A stretch of DNA of 64,000 nucleotides from Microthrixaceae bacterium. GTDB taxonomy: Bacteria; Actinomycetota; Acidimicrobiia; Acidimicrobiales; Poriferisodalaceae. The notes under the pieces are model-generated. The model saw nothing but the letters and a program-made list of their open reading frames with translations. It had not been told where the DNA came from and did no database searches. The stretch covers positions 62,001 through 126,000 of the forward strand of contig WTFX01000027.1 of NCBI GenBank assembly GCA_011523825.1, read 5' to 3'. Positions within the stretch are counted from its first letter, which is position 1. Each line of letters begins with the position of its first letter. Positions 33,427 to 41,684 of the stretch are shown piece after piece. A program made the position numbers and the translations under genes.

Positions 33427-35687
33427 GCCCTGCCGTTGAGCCCGACCCGGTGCCGGCGGCGAGAGCGGGGACCTGCCGTCAGCGCTGCCGGTCGGCATGC
33501 GGTCCCAATGCGATCCCAGCGACTACGCGCAGACTGGATGCGCGCTTGGAGATGCTGTGCGTCCAGCTTGGCTTCGGTGACCGTCTGCGGTGTCGGGGGC
33601 TCGGCCGCGTAGGCAGCCTCCTGAGCGGCAGCCGCCAACGAGCGCAGCTCGCCTGAATCGATGCGCAGTCGACGGTCGACACGATCGGCAAACTCAGCGT
33701 GCGTCTCGACTGCGCGTTGGTCGATGCCGAGGTTGAACAGCGTCTCAGCAACGTCATCCCATGCGGCACCGATCGCGGCGCGGGCATCGTGACGGGCGCG
33801 GCGATGGTGCAGTGCCCGACGGACTCGCACGGCCGACGGCACGATGATGAGCCAGCCAATCCCGACCGCCAGCACCGCATAGAAGGGAACGACGAGCCAT
33901 TCCGACCAGCTCCCCGTCGGCGATTGCGAGCCTTCGAAGTCGAGGACGTCTACGAAGCCTTCGAGATCGCCCGACAGGCCTTCCAGATCTTCGAGGCCCA
34001 GCTCGCCGATGAATCCCGAGCCGCCTTCGCCGGCCGCCTCGGGGTCGCCCGGTACCGCTTGCTGGGGCGCCACACCGGTGTAGACGACAGCCCCGGGAGC
34101 GCCTCGCCCTGGGGTCGGCTCGAAGTACACCCAGCGTCCGGCAATCCAGACCTCGGGCCAAGCGTGATAGTGCTCGCCCCTGACGATGTAGACGCCGTCG
34201 ATCAGCTCACCCGGCGTGAAACCGACCGCCACTCGCGCCGGCAGGCCGATCGCGCGGGCCATAGCGGCATAGGTACCGGCGAATTGCTCGCAATAGCCGC
34301 GCCGTTCGGTGAACAGGAACTGTTCCATGCGCTCGGTGTCGTGCCCGCTGGGCACTCTCAATGCGTAGACGAAGTTCTCGAGGAAGAAGTTCTGCAGCGC
34401 CAGGGCCTTCGCGTACGGGCCGGCTGCGTCGGCGGTGATGTCAGCCGCGAGGCTCGCCACCCGTTGGTTGAAGTTGTCCGGCAGGTCCAAGTAGTTGTCG
34501 GCGATGTCTGAGGGCACGTCTCCGCTGGCGGCCACGAGCCCTGCGACAGAGGGAACGTTGACATTCGAGCTGACCGTGTAGGTCATGCCCGACTCCAGTT
34601 CGCTGCTGTGCTCGGTGACCAGCGTGCCGGTTTCCGGGTCGTACAGCGCCTCGGGGCCGTCGTAGGCGACCGGTTCGTACGCGGCCGGCAGCCAGATGCT
34701 GTCGAGCGCCCCGATGGTGACTCGCTGGGTGAGCAGCTCGTCGTTGGTCCGCCCGTCCAAGTGCCGGGATGCGTCTCCGTAGAGCTGTTCGGATCCCCAG
34801 AACGTTCCGTCGAAACGGCTGAGACCTGAGACCCTCCAATATGCAGGTGCATCTGCCTCGACCCGGAACAGCTCCGCACCCGACGTGCCCACCAGCCGGC
34901 CTTGGGCATTGACCAGTGGGCTGATCGTCACCCTCGACGCTGGAGCGCGCCCATCGAGGTCCTTCCATGAGACGATTGCCGGGGCGTCGCTGCCGGGCAG
35001 CAAGGGCACCAGCAGCGCAGCGCCGAGCGCGGCGGGGATTCCCAATCGCAGCGCCGAGCGCATGGGCACAGTTGCACGTCGTCGGTCGGTCGCGCCCACT
35101 GAGGTCCGGTCGCCAGTGTGGAGGATGCCGTGCGCGGCCACGAACGCGGCAGCACAGATGACCATTGCAGCGGCACTGCGGATGCGCCACGCATCGGTAC
35201 CCAATGCCCCCACGAAGGCGAGCACGCAGAAGGCAGGAAGCAGCCCTTCCCCTACCGACTTCGCGCGCAATGCCAGTGCGTCGGCGACAAAGGCCGCCAG
35301 CCAGATGACGGCACCCCCGACCAGCAGAAAGCCTGCGGTGGCCGGTGTCGGCGCTTCCACGATGCCGAAGGCATCCCAGGCCGAGGTCACGTCGGCCGCC
35401 GCTTGCCGCAGCGTCTCGGCGGTGGGGAGCAGGCGCAGCCAGAGTGTGTCGGAGTACAGGGCCAGCCCTTCGACGATGATCAGCATCACCGCCGATGCCG
35501 TCGCGGCCGCCGCAAGGGGCCAGCGCTGGCGCCGTGTGACCGCAGCCGAGGCATGACCGCCCAACGCCAAGATGAGCCACAGCGGCGCGTAGTCCCAAGC
35601 GTCGAACAGGCGGCGAGCGGTGAGCACCGCGAGCAGCGTCAGCAGCCAGAGCGAGACCTCCACCTGCCACAAGCTGCGCTCTCTCAT
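33423..35687 (-). CDS. Transglutaminase-domain membrane protein (TgpA-like)
   Basis: This 754-aa protein has an N-terminal block of about six transmembrane helices (to about residue 215), a large extracytoplasmic region, and a transglutaminase core with the catalytic Cys in RRGYCEQFAGTYAAMAR, the His in GEHYHAWPEVW, and YFEPTPG, where the usual Asp of the triad is Glu as in many actinobacterial members. A further helix and a cytoplasmic DUF4129-like tail follow. The start is ATG 35687, overlapping the DUF58 stop (ATGA). It belongs to the MoxR-DUF58-transglutaminase unit. Substrate and product are unknown; a role in envelope protein modification is inferred from its topology. Confidence 0.88.
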   Translation of the reverse strand: MRERSLWQVEVSLWLLTLLAVLTARRLFDAWDYAPLWLILALGGHASAAVTRRQRWPLAAAATASAVMLIIVEGLALYSDTLWLRLLPTAETLRQAAADVTSAWDAFGIVEAPTPATAGFLLVGGAVIWLAAFVADALALRAKSVGEGLLPAFCVLAFVGALGTDAWRIRSAAAMVICAAAFVAAHGILHTGDRTSVGATDRRRATVPMRSALRLGIPAALGAALLVPLLPGSDAPAIVSWKDLDGRAPASRVTISPLVNAQGRLVGTSGAELFRVEADAPAYWRVSGLSRFDGTFWGSEQLYGDASRHLDGRTNDELLTQRVTIGALDSIWLPAAYEPVAYDGPEALYDPETGTLVTEHSSELESGMTYTVSSNVNVPSVAGLVAASGDVPSDIADNYLDLPDNFNQRVASLAADITADAAGPYAKALALQNFFLENFVYALRVPSGHDTERMEQFLFTERRGYCEQFAGTYAAMARAIGLPARVAVGFTPGELIDGVYIVRGEHYHAWPEVWIAGRWVYFEPTPGRGAPGAVVYTGVAPQQAVPGDPEAAGEGGSGFIGELGLEDLEGLSGDLEGFVDVLDFEGSQSPTGSWSEWLVVPFYAVLAVGIGWLIIVPSAVRVRRALHHRRARHDARAAIGAAWDDVAETLFNLGIDQRAVETHAEFADRVDRRLRIDSGELRSLAAAAQEAAYAAEPPTPQTVTEAKLDAQHLQARIQSARSRWDRIGTACRPAALTAGPRSRRRHRVGLNGRA

Positions 35688-36877
35688 GTGCGCACCCCGT
35701 TCGCTGGGGACGATGTCTGCGCCGCGGCCCACTTGGGTCCGAGCTCGGCGAGCGTGCTGATGTCGACAACTCCCGGACCGCCCGCCGGCAGGGCATCACC
35801 GGATCTGCGTACGCGGATGACGGTCATCGACGACGTGCGCGACCCTGCTGCAGAGATTGCTTCGGCATCGCGCGCCGCATCGAACGCGGTGGCTCCGAGC
35901 ACCACGACCACTGCGCCTACGGCCGTAGCCGCGGCGGCCGCAAGTGTGCTGCGCAAGGATCCCTGCGCAGAGGTGGAGACATCGGCGAGATGATCGAACA
36001 GCTGGGCCAAGCCTTCCCCTGATGTCACGAAGCCGGTGTCGGCACCCGCCACCGTCAGCAGTCGCAGCGGGTCATGTCGAGCAGCGCAGGCCAGCACGAC
36101 GCTCGCGGCGGCAGATACGGCAAGCTCGAAGCTTCCGTCGGCGAGCGGATCAGCCTCAAATGCGGTGCTGCGTGTGTCCAGCACTACCGTGACCCGGCTC
36201 CGACGGGGCACCTCGTCTTCTCGCACCATGGGACGCCCGAGACGCGCCGTCGAGGGCCAGTGGATGCGGCGGACATCGTCGCCGGCCGTGTAGTCGCGCA
36301 GCGCGTAGAAGTCCTCGCCGATGCGCTGCAAGGTGTGAACGTCCGCAGCAAGGCCCAACGGTTCAGGCCCGCGAGTCAAGCGAGGCGGTACCAGTGTCTG
36401 CGTCGCGGGATAGACGACCAGCATCGTCCGCGGGCCGTTGCCGATGGAGGTGCGGGCCAGACCGAACGGATCGACGACATCGACCTCTGCTGGTCCGATC
36501 TCCAAGCGTCCCCGGCGTTGAGTCGGCAGCAGGTACGACGTGCTCACACGCTCGGCGGCGAGCAGTGGGCCGACCTGCAGGCGCGCGCCGAGCGTGCCGG
36601 TCACCGGATCGGTGAGTTGGAGCACGGGGGCATGTCCACCCAAGTTGGTGAGGACGAGCTGCACCCGTGCCTTGCCTCCAGCATGGACGCGCGCTGGCTG
36701 GACCGAACGCTGGATCCTGAGACGGATCCGCCGTGTCCGGGTCCACACCACCGAACCCGAGATCAGTGCTATCCCCGCCAATGCGAGCACCAAGAGCTCG
36801 CCCATGCCGAACAGCCGACCGGCGCCGGCGGCGACTGCCGAGCCGATCCCGACGGAGATGCCCCGCCGCGTCAGCAC
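35684..36877 (-). CDS. DUF58 domain protein
   Basis: This 397-aa protein has two close hydrophobic segments in the first 45 residues, a beta-rich middle part, and the DUF58 core DFYALRDYTAGDDVRRIHWPSTARLGRPMVRE, followed by a von Willebrand A-like part with the DTRSTAF strand (metal-site like). DUF58 proteins are regularly encoded after a MoxR AAA+ ATPase and before a transglutaminase, as here. The MoxR ATPase is thought to act as a chaperone for such complexes. It lies 13 nt after moxR and overlaps the transglutaminase gene. The exact function is unknown. Confidence 0.88.
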   Translation of the reverse strand: MLTRRGISVGIGSAVAAGAGRLFGMGELLVLALAGIALISGSVVWTRTRRIRLRIQRSVQPARVHAGGKARVQLVLTNLGGHAPVLQLTDPVTGTLGARLQVGPLLAAERVSTSYLLPTQRRGRLEIGPAEVDVVDPFGLARTSIGNGPRTMLVVYPATQTLVPPRLTRGPEPLGLAADVHTLQRIGEDFYALRDYTAGDDVRRIHWPSTARLGRPMVREDEVPRRSRVTVVLDTRSTAFEADPLADGSFELAVSAAASVVLACAARHDPLRLLTVAGADTGFVTSGEGLAQLFDHLADVSTSAQGSLRSTLAAAAATAVGAVVVVLGATAFDAARDAEAISAAGSRTSSMTVIRVRRSGDALPAGGPGVVDISTLAELGPKWAAAQTSSPANGVRT

Positions 36878-36890
36878 GCTGCTCAGCCTC

Positions 36891-37868
36891 TTAGCCGGCG
36901 GTGGGGACTGCGACAGCGTCGAAGACGTCGCGCAGTGCTGTCTGGGGCGTCAAGCCCTGCAGTTGCGCATCGGCGCTCAAGCGGATCCGGTGACCGAGCA
37001 CCGGCTCGGCGACCGCCTTCACATCGTCGGGCACCACGTAGTTCCGGCCGGCGGCCAGTGCGCGTGCTTGTGCAACGCGTTGGAGGTCGAGTGTGGCGCG
37101 TGGACTGATGCCCAGCGTGATCGTGCCGCGCTGCCGCGAGGCATCGGCCACAGCGACGATGTAGCGGCGCAGCGCCGGGGCGACGTGGACTTCGGTGACG
37201 GTGCGGGTCATCGCCAGCACCTCGCTGGCGGCGGCGACGGGCTCGAGCGTGATCTCCGTCGTGCCGTCGTGGAGATCGAGCACCTCGACGGCCGAGTCCG
37301 GATCCGGATAACCGATGCTGACGCGCATCAGGAACCGGTCGAGCTGGGACTCGGGCAACGGGTAGGTGCCTTCGTGTTCGATCGGGTTCTGTGTGGCGAT
37401 CACCATGAACGGCTGACCGAGCGGTCGTGTGGTGCGGTCGGTGGTGACCTGGCGTTCCTGCATTGCCTCGAGCAGCGCCGCCTGCGTCTTCGGCGATGCT
37501 CGGTTGATCTCGTCAACCAGCACGATGCTGGAGAAGAGCGCGCCGGGACGGAACTCGAATGCGCGCTCGCGCTCGTCCCACACGTTGACGCCGATGACAT
37601 CCGACGGCAGCACGTCGGGCGTGAATTGGATCCGGCCGAACGGTGCGTCAATTGAAGCCGCAAGCGATTTGGCAAGGCTGGTCTTGCCGACGCCCGGCAC
37701 ATCTTCGATCAGCAGATGTCCGTCGCACAGCAAGCACAGCAGCGAGAGCCCGACTGCGTCGGGCTTGCCGCGAATGACCCGCTCCACGTTCGCAGTGATG
37801 CGCTCGAACGTCTGCCGGAATGTGTCGGCATCGGCAACGTGCGATTGCGAAGGAGTGTGATTGCGCAC
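36891..37868 (-). CDS. MoxR-family AAA+ ATPase
   Basis: This 325-aa AAA+ protein has Walker A in EDVPGVGKTSLA, Walker B in SIVLVDEINRA, a QAALLEAMQERQVT segment, sensor 1 in MVIATQNPIEHEGTYPLPE and the FLMRVSIGYP arginine-finger region, then a C-terminal lid with VPDDVKAVAEPVLGHRI. I chose GTG 37868: the length is then typical of MoxR, and a minus-strand TAGCCT hexamer at 37939-37944 could serve as a -10 with a short leader. A longer form starting at 37955 would include that hexamer in the coding region. It heads the MoxR-DUF58-transglutaminase operon. Confidence 0.9.
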   Translation of the reverse strand: MRNHTPSQSHVADADTFRQTFERITANVERVIRGKPDAVGLSLLCLLCDGHLLIEDVPGVGKTSLAKSLAASIDAPFGRIQFTPDVLPSDVIGVNVWDERERAFEFRPGALFSSIVLVDEINRASPKTQAALLEAMQERQVTTDRTTRPLGQPFMVIATQNPIEHEGTYPLPESQLDRFLMRVSIGYPDPDSAVEVLDLHDGTTEITLEPVAAASEVLAMTRTVTEVHVAPALRRYIVAVADASRQRGTITLGISPRATLDLQRVAQARALAAGRNYVVPDDVKAVAEPVLGHRIRLSADAQLQGLTPQTALRDVFDAVAVPTAG

Positions 37869-37988
37869 GGCGTCTGGCTTTCGGGGCTGGAGAATTCCGC
37901 TGTGCCGGCCTCCAGGCCGGGACTCGGAGAACGCTGTGAGGCTACTCAGCATCACTTCACCGTCACCGTCGCCTCCCGCTGTCGCTTC

Positions 37989-37994
37989 TAGAGT
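37989..37994 (+). promoter_or_regulatory. -10 element of a probable leaderless promoter
   Basis: TAGAGT is 6 nt before the GTG at 38001. It supports the small gene there as a real transcription and translation unit. Confidence 0.45.
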
Positions 37995-38000
37995 GGCCCG

Positions 38001-38330
38001 GTGCGCCGATCACGGACTCCACGCGGCCCCCGCACCGGGGCGGCTCTCGCGGCCGTGGCCAAGCGCCCGCGGCTGTGGCTCACCGCCGGGCGAGCCATGA
38101 GGCGGCTGATCCCGGCGCGCTGGTGGATGCGCCCGCCGTTCCTGCCCGTGCCTCACCGCGACTATGTGCGATTCCGGCTGTTGACCGCCGTCGGCTCCGA
38201 CGGCAGTGCAGCCGCCACACCAGCTGATCTGATCCAATGGCTGGAATGGTGCAGACGCTGGCCCTCTGCTGCAGCGGTACAGCCGTCGCATGACGTCCGT
38301 GACCTTGGGCCGGCGCCCCCGAGGCGGTGA
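38001..38330 (+). CDS. Small basic protein of unknown function before an HNH nuclease gene
   Basis: This 109-aa protein is Arg-rich in its first 45 residues, followed by a distinctive PARWWMRPPFLPVPHRDYVRFRLLTAVGSDGS core and ADLIQWLEWCRRW. The Trp/Pro/Arg core is the sort of conserved stretch seen in small uncharacterised actinobacterial proteins, but I cannot name a family. Support for it as a gene: a TAGAGT hexamer 6 nt upstream of the GTG, and a stop one base before the HNH gene ATG (TGAcATG), so the two are coupled. The last 25 residues are low complexity. Confidence 0.55.
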   Translation: MRRSRTPRGPRTGAALAAVAKRPRLWLTAGRAMRRLIPARWWMRPPFLPVPHRDYVRFRLLTAVGSDGSAAATPADLIQWLEWCRRWPSAAAVQPSHDVRDLGPAPPRR

Positions 38331-38331
38331 C

Positions 38332-38967
38332 ATGACTTCCGTTCGAACGGTCGCCTTCGCGCCGCAGCCCGTCGTCGATGCCGGCAACGGGAACGGTGCG
38401 ATCAACGGCCATGCGGTCAGTCGCGATGGGAAGATCACGCGGCCCCGCACTGTGCTGTCGGAACGGACACTGGTGCTCAACGTCACCTACCAGCCGCTGT
38501 CGATCACGACCGTGCGGCGCGCCCTGCTGCTGGTGCTGGCGGGCAAGGCCGATGTCGTTCACACCAGGCCCGGCAGCATTCGCTCGCCTCGTCTGACGAT
38601 GTCGGTGCCCTCAGTCGTGCGGCTGACTTATCACGCACGGGCGCCCTACCGGAGGCGTGCCCCGCTCCACCGGCGTGCCGTGTTCGCACGTGATGCCTTC
38701 CGCTGCCAATACTGCGGGAATCGGGCCGAGTGCATCGACCATGTCCACCCGCGCAGCCGCGGTGGGGAGCACACGTGGGAGAACGTGGTGGCCTGCTGCC
38801 GGGCGTGCAACGTGGGCAAGGGGGATTCGTTGCTGTCAGAGAGCCGGTTCCGGCTGCGCCAGACTCCCTACGCCCCCGATCCGCTTGCCGTCGTAGCGGC
38901 GATGCGTGGCGGTGCCCCCTCTGAGTGGACCGACTACCTCGGCGACCTGCGACCCCAGCTCGTCTGA
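38332..38967 (+). CDS. HNH endonuclease domain protein
   Basis: This 211-aa protein has, after a non-conserved N terminus, VLSERTLVLNVTYQPLSITTVRRALLLVLAGKADVV, the typical first part of the actinobacterial HNH family, and then a complete HNH zinc-finger nuclease motif: FRCQYCGN, IDHVHPRSRGG, TWENVVACCRACNVGKGD. The Cys pairs for zinc and the catalytic His of IDHVHPRSRGG are present. Such chromosomal HNH proteins are widespread in actinobacteria and are not obviously linked to restriction or phage; their role is unknown. It starts 1 nt after the preceding small gene, with GAGGCGG upstream. Confidence 0.88.
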   Translation: MTSVRTVAFAPQPVVDAGNGNGAINGHAVSRDGKITRPRTVLSERTLVLNVTYQPLSITTVRRALLLVLAGKADVVHTRPGSIRSPRLTMSVPSVVRLTYHARAPYRRRAPLHRRAVFARDAFRCQYCGNRAECIDHVHPRSRGGEHTWENVVACCRACNVGKGDSLLSESRFRLRQTPYAPDPLAVVAAMRGGAPSEWTDYLGDLRPQLV

Positions 38968-39013
38968 GCCGCGCGATACGAAGGCGCGCTCGGCCGTCTG
39001 CCATCGTGTGGGT

Positions 39014-39670
39014 GTGGCCGTGTGGGTACGCGACGAATGGCACGCGAGCGCTGAATTGCTGCATGCACGTCCGATGCCAGGCGACGGTCGCCGTCGCGTC
39101 TCGTGGATGCTCCCGACCGCACCCGCACTGATCCTGGGTTCTGCCAGCCCTGACCTCTTCGGCGGGATGCGGACTGATCTCGTCCGGCGACACAGCGGTG
39201 GGGGATTGGTGTGGCTGGACCCGGGGACGAGCGCATGGGTGGACGTGTTCGTGCCGACCGGTGATCCCCTCTGGCACTCTGACGTCGGCAAGGCCTTTCA
39301 TTGGCTGGGCCACACTCTGGCCGCGGCTTTCGCCGATGTCGGTGTGCCCGCCAGCATGCATCCCGGGCCATACGAAGCTGGGCCGTCAGACGGTCTGCTG
39401 TGCTTTGCGTCGCTCGGCCCTGGCGAGGTGGTGGTGGACGGCCGGAAGCTCGTCGGCATCTCCCAGCGTCGCACGCGTGAGGGCAGCCGCTTTCAATGCA
39501 TCGCCTATGAGCGCTTCGAGCTCGGACCCCTGGCATCCGTCGTGGATGCCGCCACCGCCGCTCGCGCCCTCGACAGAGCAATCGGCTGGGCCGATCTCGG
39601 CCTCGCAGCCGCGCCCTCTGGCATCGCCGAGCAGATGGTCAGCTTCATCGCCGCACAAGGGGCGCAATAG
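39014..39670 (+). CDS. Lipoate-protein ligase A-like protein
   Basis: This roughly 218-aa member of the biotin/lipoate ligase (BPL_LplA_LipB) fold has the conserved RRHSGGGLVWLDPGTSAWVD segment, equivalent to the RR(S/T)GGG lipoyl-AMP-binding loop, and GRKLVGISQRRTREG, where the Lys of the family's GxKIxGxAQR-type motif sits. Start codons at 39008, 39014 and 39020 (all GTG) are possible. It may load lipoate or octanoate, or be a divergent member with another acyl group. No lipoyl-dependent enzyme is near. A short GC hairpin spans the stop. The dcw cluster begins downstream. Confidence 0.72.
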   Translation: MAVWVRDEWHASAELLHARPMPGDGRRRVSWMLPTAPALILGSASPDLFGGMRTDLVRRHSGGGLVWLDPGTSAWVDVFVPTGDPLWHSDVGKAFHWLGHTLAAAFADVGVPASMHPGPYEAGPSDGLLCFASLGPGEVVVDGRKLVGISQRRTREGSRFQCIAYERFELGPLASVVDAATAARALDRAIGWADLGLAAAPSGIAEQMVSFIAAQGAQ

Positions 39671-39712
39671 CGCCGGCACATCCGGGGTGGACAGTGTGGG
39701 TGCTTTCCCCAT

Positions 39713-39729
39713 AAAGTGGTGCAAAGTGG
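39713..39729 (+). promoter_or_regulatory. MraZ box upstream of the dcw cluster
   Basis: Two copies of AAAGTGG (39713-39719 and 39723-39729) are separated by 3 nt. This equals the described MraZ operator form, AAAGTG(T/G) repeats with N3 spacers. A degenerate third copy (GCAGGGG) follows at the same 10-bp period. MraZ is encoded 64 nt downstream and is expected to autoregulate the cluster from here. Confidence 0.75.
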
Positions 39730-39792
39730 TTTGCAGGGGTACAGATACCCACGCGAATCAGGTTCCCATTCGGACGCTGCGGAGGCCCTGCG

Positions 39793-40239
39793 GTGGAGAC
39801 TCTGTTCGTCGGTCAGCACGAGCACTCGCTCGATGCGAAGGGCCGCATCGTGCTGCCGGCGAGCTTTCGCAGCGCCTTCGAACCGTCCGGCTTCCTGATC
39901 AAGCACAGCGAGGGCTGCCTCGCGCTCATGACGCCGGACCGATTCGGCGAGATCGCGGGCAGGATGTCCGAGCGTTCCCAGTCTGGCGGGCCGCACGGGC
40001 GCGCAGCCAAGCGCTCCTTCGGAGCGGGAGCCGCCCGCGTCCTGCCCGACAAGCAGGGCCGGATAGCGGTTCCTGAGGAGCTGCGCCGCTTCGCCGGTCT
40101 GCAGCGCGAGTGCGTCGTGATCGGCGCGATTGACGAAGTCGAGATCTGGGACGCGGGTCGCTGGCACGAGATGAACGCCCAGGGCGAATCGCTCCTGGCA
40201 GCACCCGAGAGCGGCATCGAGGCAGCGGAGCAGGCGTGA
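39793..40239 (+). CDS. mraZ: Transcriptional regulator MraZ
   Basis: This 148-aa protein has two SpoVT/AbrB-like half domains: FVGQHEHSLDAKGRIVLPASFR and, about 70 residues later, AARVLPDKQGRIAVPEELRRFAG, each with the D-x-KGR-type turn. MraZ binds repeats upstream of its own gene and regulates the division and cell wall cluster. The matching operator lies at 39713-39729. The start is GTG 39793 with GGAGG 7 nt upstream. It overlaps rsmH by 4 nt (GTGA). Confidence 0.95.
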   Translation: METLFVGQHEHSLDAKGRIVLPASFRSAFEPSGFLIKHSEGCLALMTPDRFGEIAGRMSERSQSGGPHGRAAKRSFGAGAARVLPDKQGRIAVPEELRRFAGLQRECVVIGAIDEVEIWDAGRWHEMNAQGESLLAAPESGIEAAEQA

Positions 40240-41192
40240 GCGTGTCCACCGCTGCCCGTTCCTTCCATCAGCCCGTCATGGTTGACGAGATCGCCGAAGT
40301 GTTCGCCCCTGTTGCCGGCGGACTGTTCGTGGACGCGACCTTGGGCGGCGGCGGTCACGCCGAGATGCTCCTGCGGCAGCATCCTGAACGGCAGCTGCTC
40401 GGCATCGATCGTGATCCCGAGGCAATCGCGGCAGCACAGGAACGGCTTGCAGCCTTCGGGGACCGAGTCACGCTGCGCTGCGAGCGGTTCGATCGTCTCG
40501 GGGAACTGGTTGATACGGCTGCTCGAGGCCCGCTCACTGGTGTTCTGTTCGACTTCGGTGTCAGCAGCCATCAGCTGGATTCGGGCGAGCGCGGTTTCTC
40601 CCACCGTCGCGACGCCCCGCTGGACATGCGCATGGACTCCCGCTCGGGACTCGATGCCAGCGCCGTCGTCAACACCTACGAATTCGTTGAACTGCGAGAC
40701 CTGTTGAGGCGCCATGCCGGGGAGCGCTACGCCCACCGCATCGCCGCGGCGATTGTGTCCGCCAGACCGTTGCGCTCGACCCTCCAACTGGCTGCCACCG
40801 TCAAGGCCGCTGTGCCGGCCGCAGCTCGGCGCGGCCGCCGTCATCCGGCCATGCGCACGTTCGCGGCGATCCGCATCGAAGTGAACGACGAACTGAACCT
40901 CATTGAACCCGCCATGCGAGCAGCGCTCGCGCGCCTGCAGCCACGTGGGCGCCTCGCAACGCTCGCCTACCACTCAGGAGAAGACAGCATTGTGAAGATC
41001 ATTCTGCGAGAAGCGGCCGACGGCGTGTGCGAATGCCCGTCGACGTTGCCATGCATCTGCGGCGCCGCACCCACCGTTCGCCTGCTGCGCCGCAAGGTCA
41101 CTCGGCCCAGCGCTGCAGAGGTCGAGCGGAACCCGCGCGCCGCCAGCGCCGTGATGCGCGGAGCGGAGCGGCTCGAGCCTGCCCGTCGCTGA
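40236..41192 (+). CDS. rsmH: 16S rRNA (cytosine(1402)-N(4))-methyltransferase
   Basis: RsmH (MraW) methylates C1402 in the ribosomal decoding site. The 318-aa protein shows SFHQPVMVDEIAEVF, the SAM-binding FVDATLGGGGHAEMLL, GVLFDFGVSSHQLDSGERGFSHRRDAPLDMRMD, RTFAAIRIEVNDEL and AYHSGEDSIVK, the standard family landmarks. The C-terminal CECPSTLPCIC segment has a cluster of cysteines. Its place directly after mraZ is conserved in bacteria. It is followed 33 nt later by ftsL. Confidence 0.97.
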   Translation: MSVSTAARSFHQPVMVDEIAEVFAPVAGGLFVDATLGGGGHAEMLLRQHPERQLLGIDRDPEAIAAAQERLAAFGDRVTLRCERFDRLGELVDTAARGPLTGVLFDFGVSSHQLDSGERGFSHRRDAPLDMRMDSRSGLDASAVVNTYEFVELRDLLRRHAGERYAHRIAAAIVSARPLRSTLQLAATVKAAVPAAARRGRRHPAMRTFAAIRIEVNDELNLIEPAMRAALARLQPRGRLATLAYHSGEDSIVKIILREAADGVCECPSTLPCICGAAPTVRLLRRKVTRPSAAEVERNPRAASAVMRGAERLEPARR

Positions 41193-41225
41193 TTCCGGCG
41201 CTGTCAGAGAACCGAGCTTCGCCCG

Positions 41226-41684
41226 ATGGCCCTTGCCACTGCCCACCTCACGGTCACCGGTGCTCCGCCGCGACTGGCGCAGGCGCCGGTGGGTCGCGCC
41301 GTGGGGTTGCGTCTGGTCGGCATGACTGCGCTGCTGGCGGCTGCAGCCATCACTGTGCTCGCCGGTCTCGCGGTATTCCATTCGATGCTGGCAGCCGGCC
41401 AATACCGACTCTCGGAACTCGAGTCGGAGATCGCTGCAGAGCGAGAGCGCCTGATCGACCTTCGCTACGAGCTCCAGACGCTCCATGGTCCCGCGGAGAT
41501 CGAATTGATGGGCGTGGGGGCGCTCGGCCTGGTGAGCGCGACCGATCCGATCGATGTACGGATCGAGCCGCGGCATATTGCCACCGTCGACTCGCCGCAC
41601 CCTCGCATCCATGAAGGCGGAGACTGGCTCTCGATCAAGACGCTGCTGACCGACGCGTCCACAGCGCATGACCGACGTTCTTGA
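41226..41684 (+). CDS. ftsL: Cell division protein FtsL-like
   Basis: This 152-aa bitopic protein has a short cytoplasmic N terminus, one transmembrane helix at about residues 30-52, then a coiled-coil periplasmic-side segment (SELESEIAAERERLIDLRYELQTL), and a tail that I cannot place. Sequence conservation is low, as is usual for FtsL; the assignment rests on topology and on its position between rsmH and ftsI. FtsL acts in the divisome with DivIC (FtsB) and FtsQ to activate FtsWI. The gene overlaps ftsI by 17 nt. Confidence 0.8.
   Translation: MALATAHLTVTGAPPRLAQAPVGRAVGLRLVGMTALLAAAAITVLAGLAVFHSMLAAGQYRLSELESEIAAERERLIDLRYELQTLHGPAEIELMGVGALGLVSATDPIDVRIEPRHIATVDSPHPRIHEGGDWLSIKTLLTDASTAHDRRS

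Noticed and set aside
33049..37868. The MoxR-DUF58-transglutaminase unit as a new system
   Set aside because: The gene order is a well-known conserved arrangement in actinobacteria and other phyla, although its function is still poorly defined.
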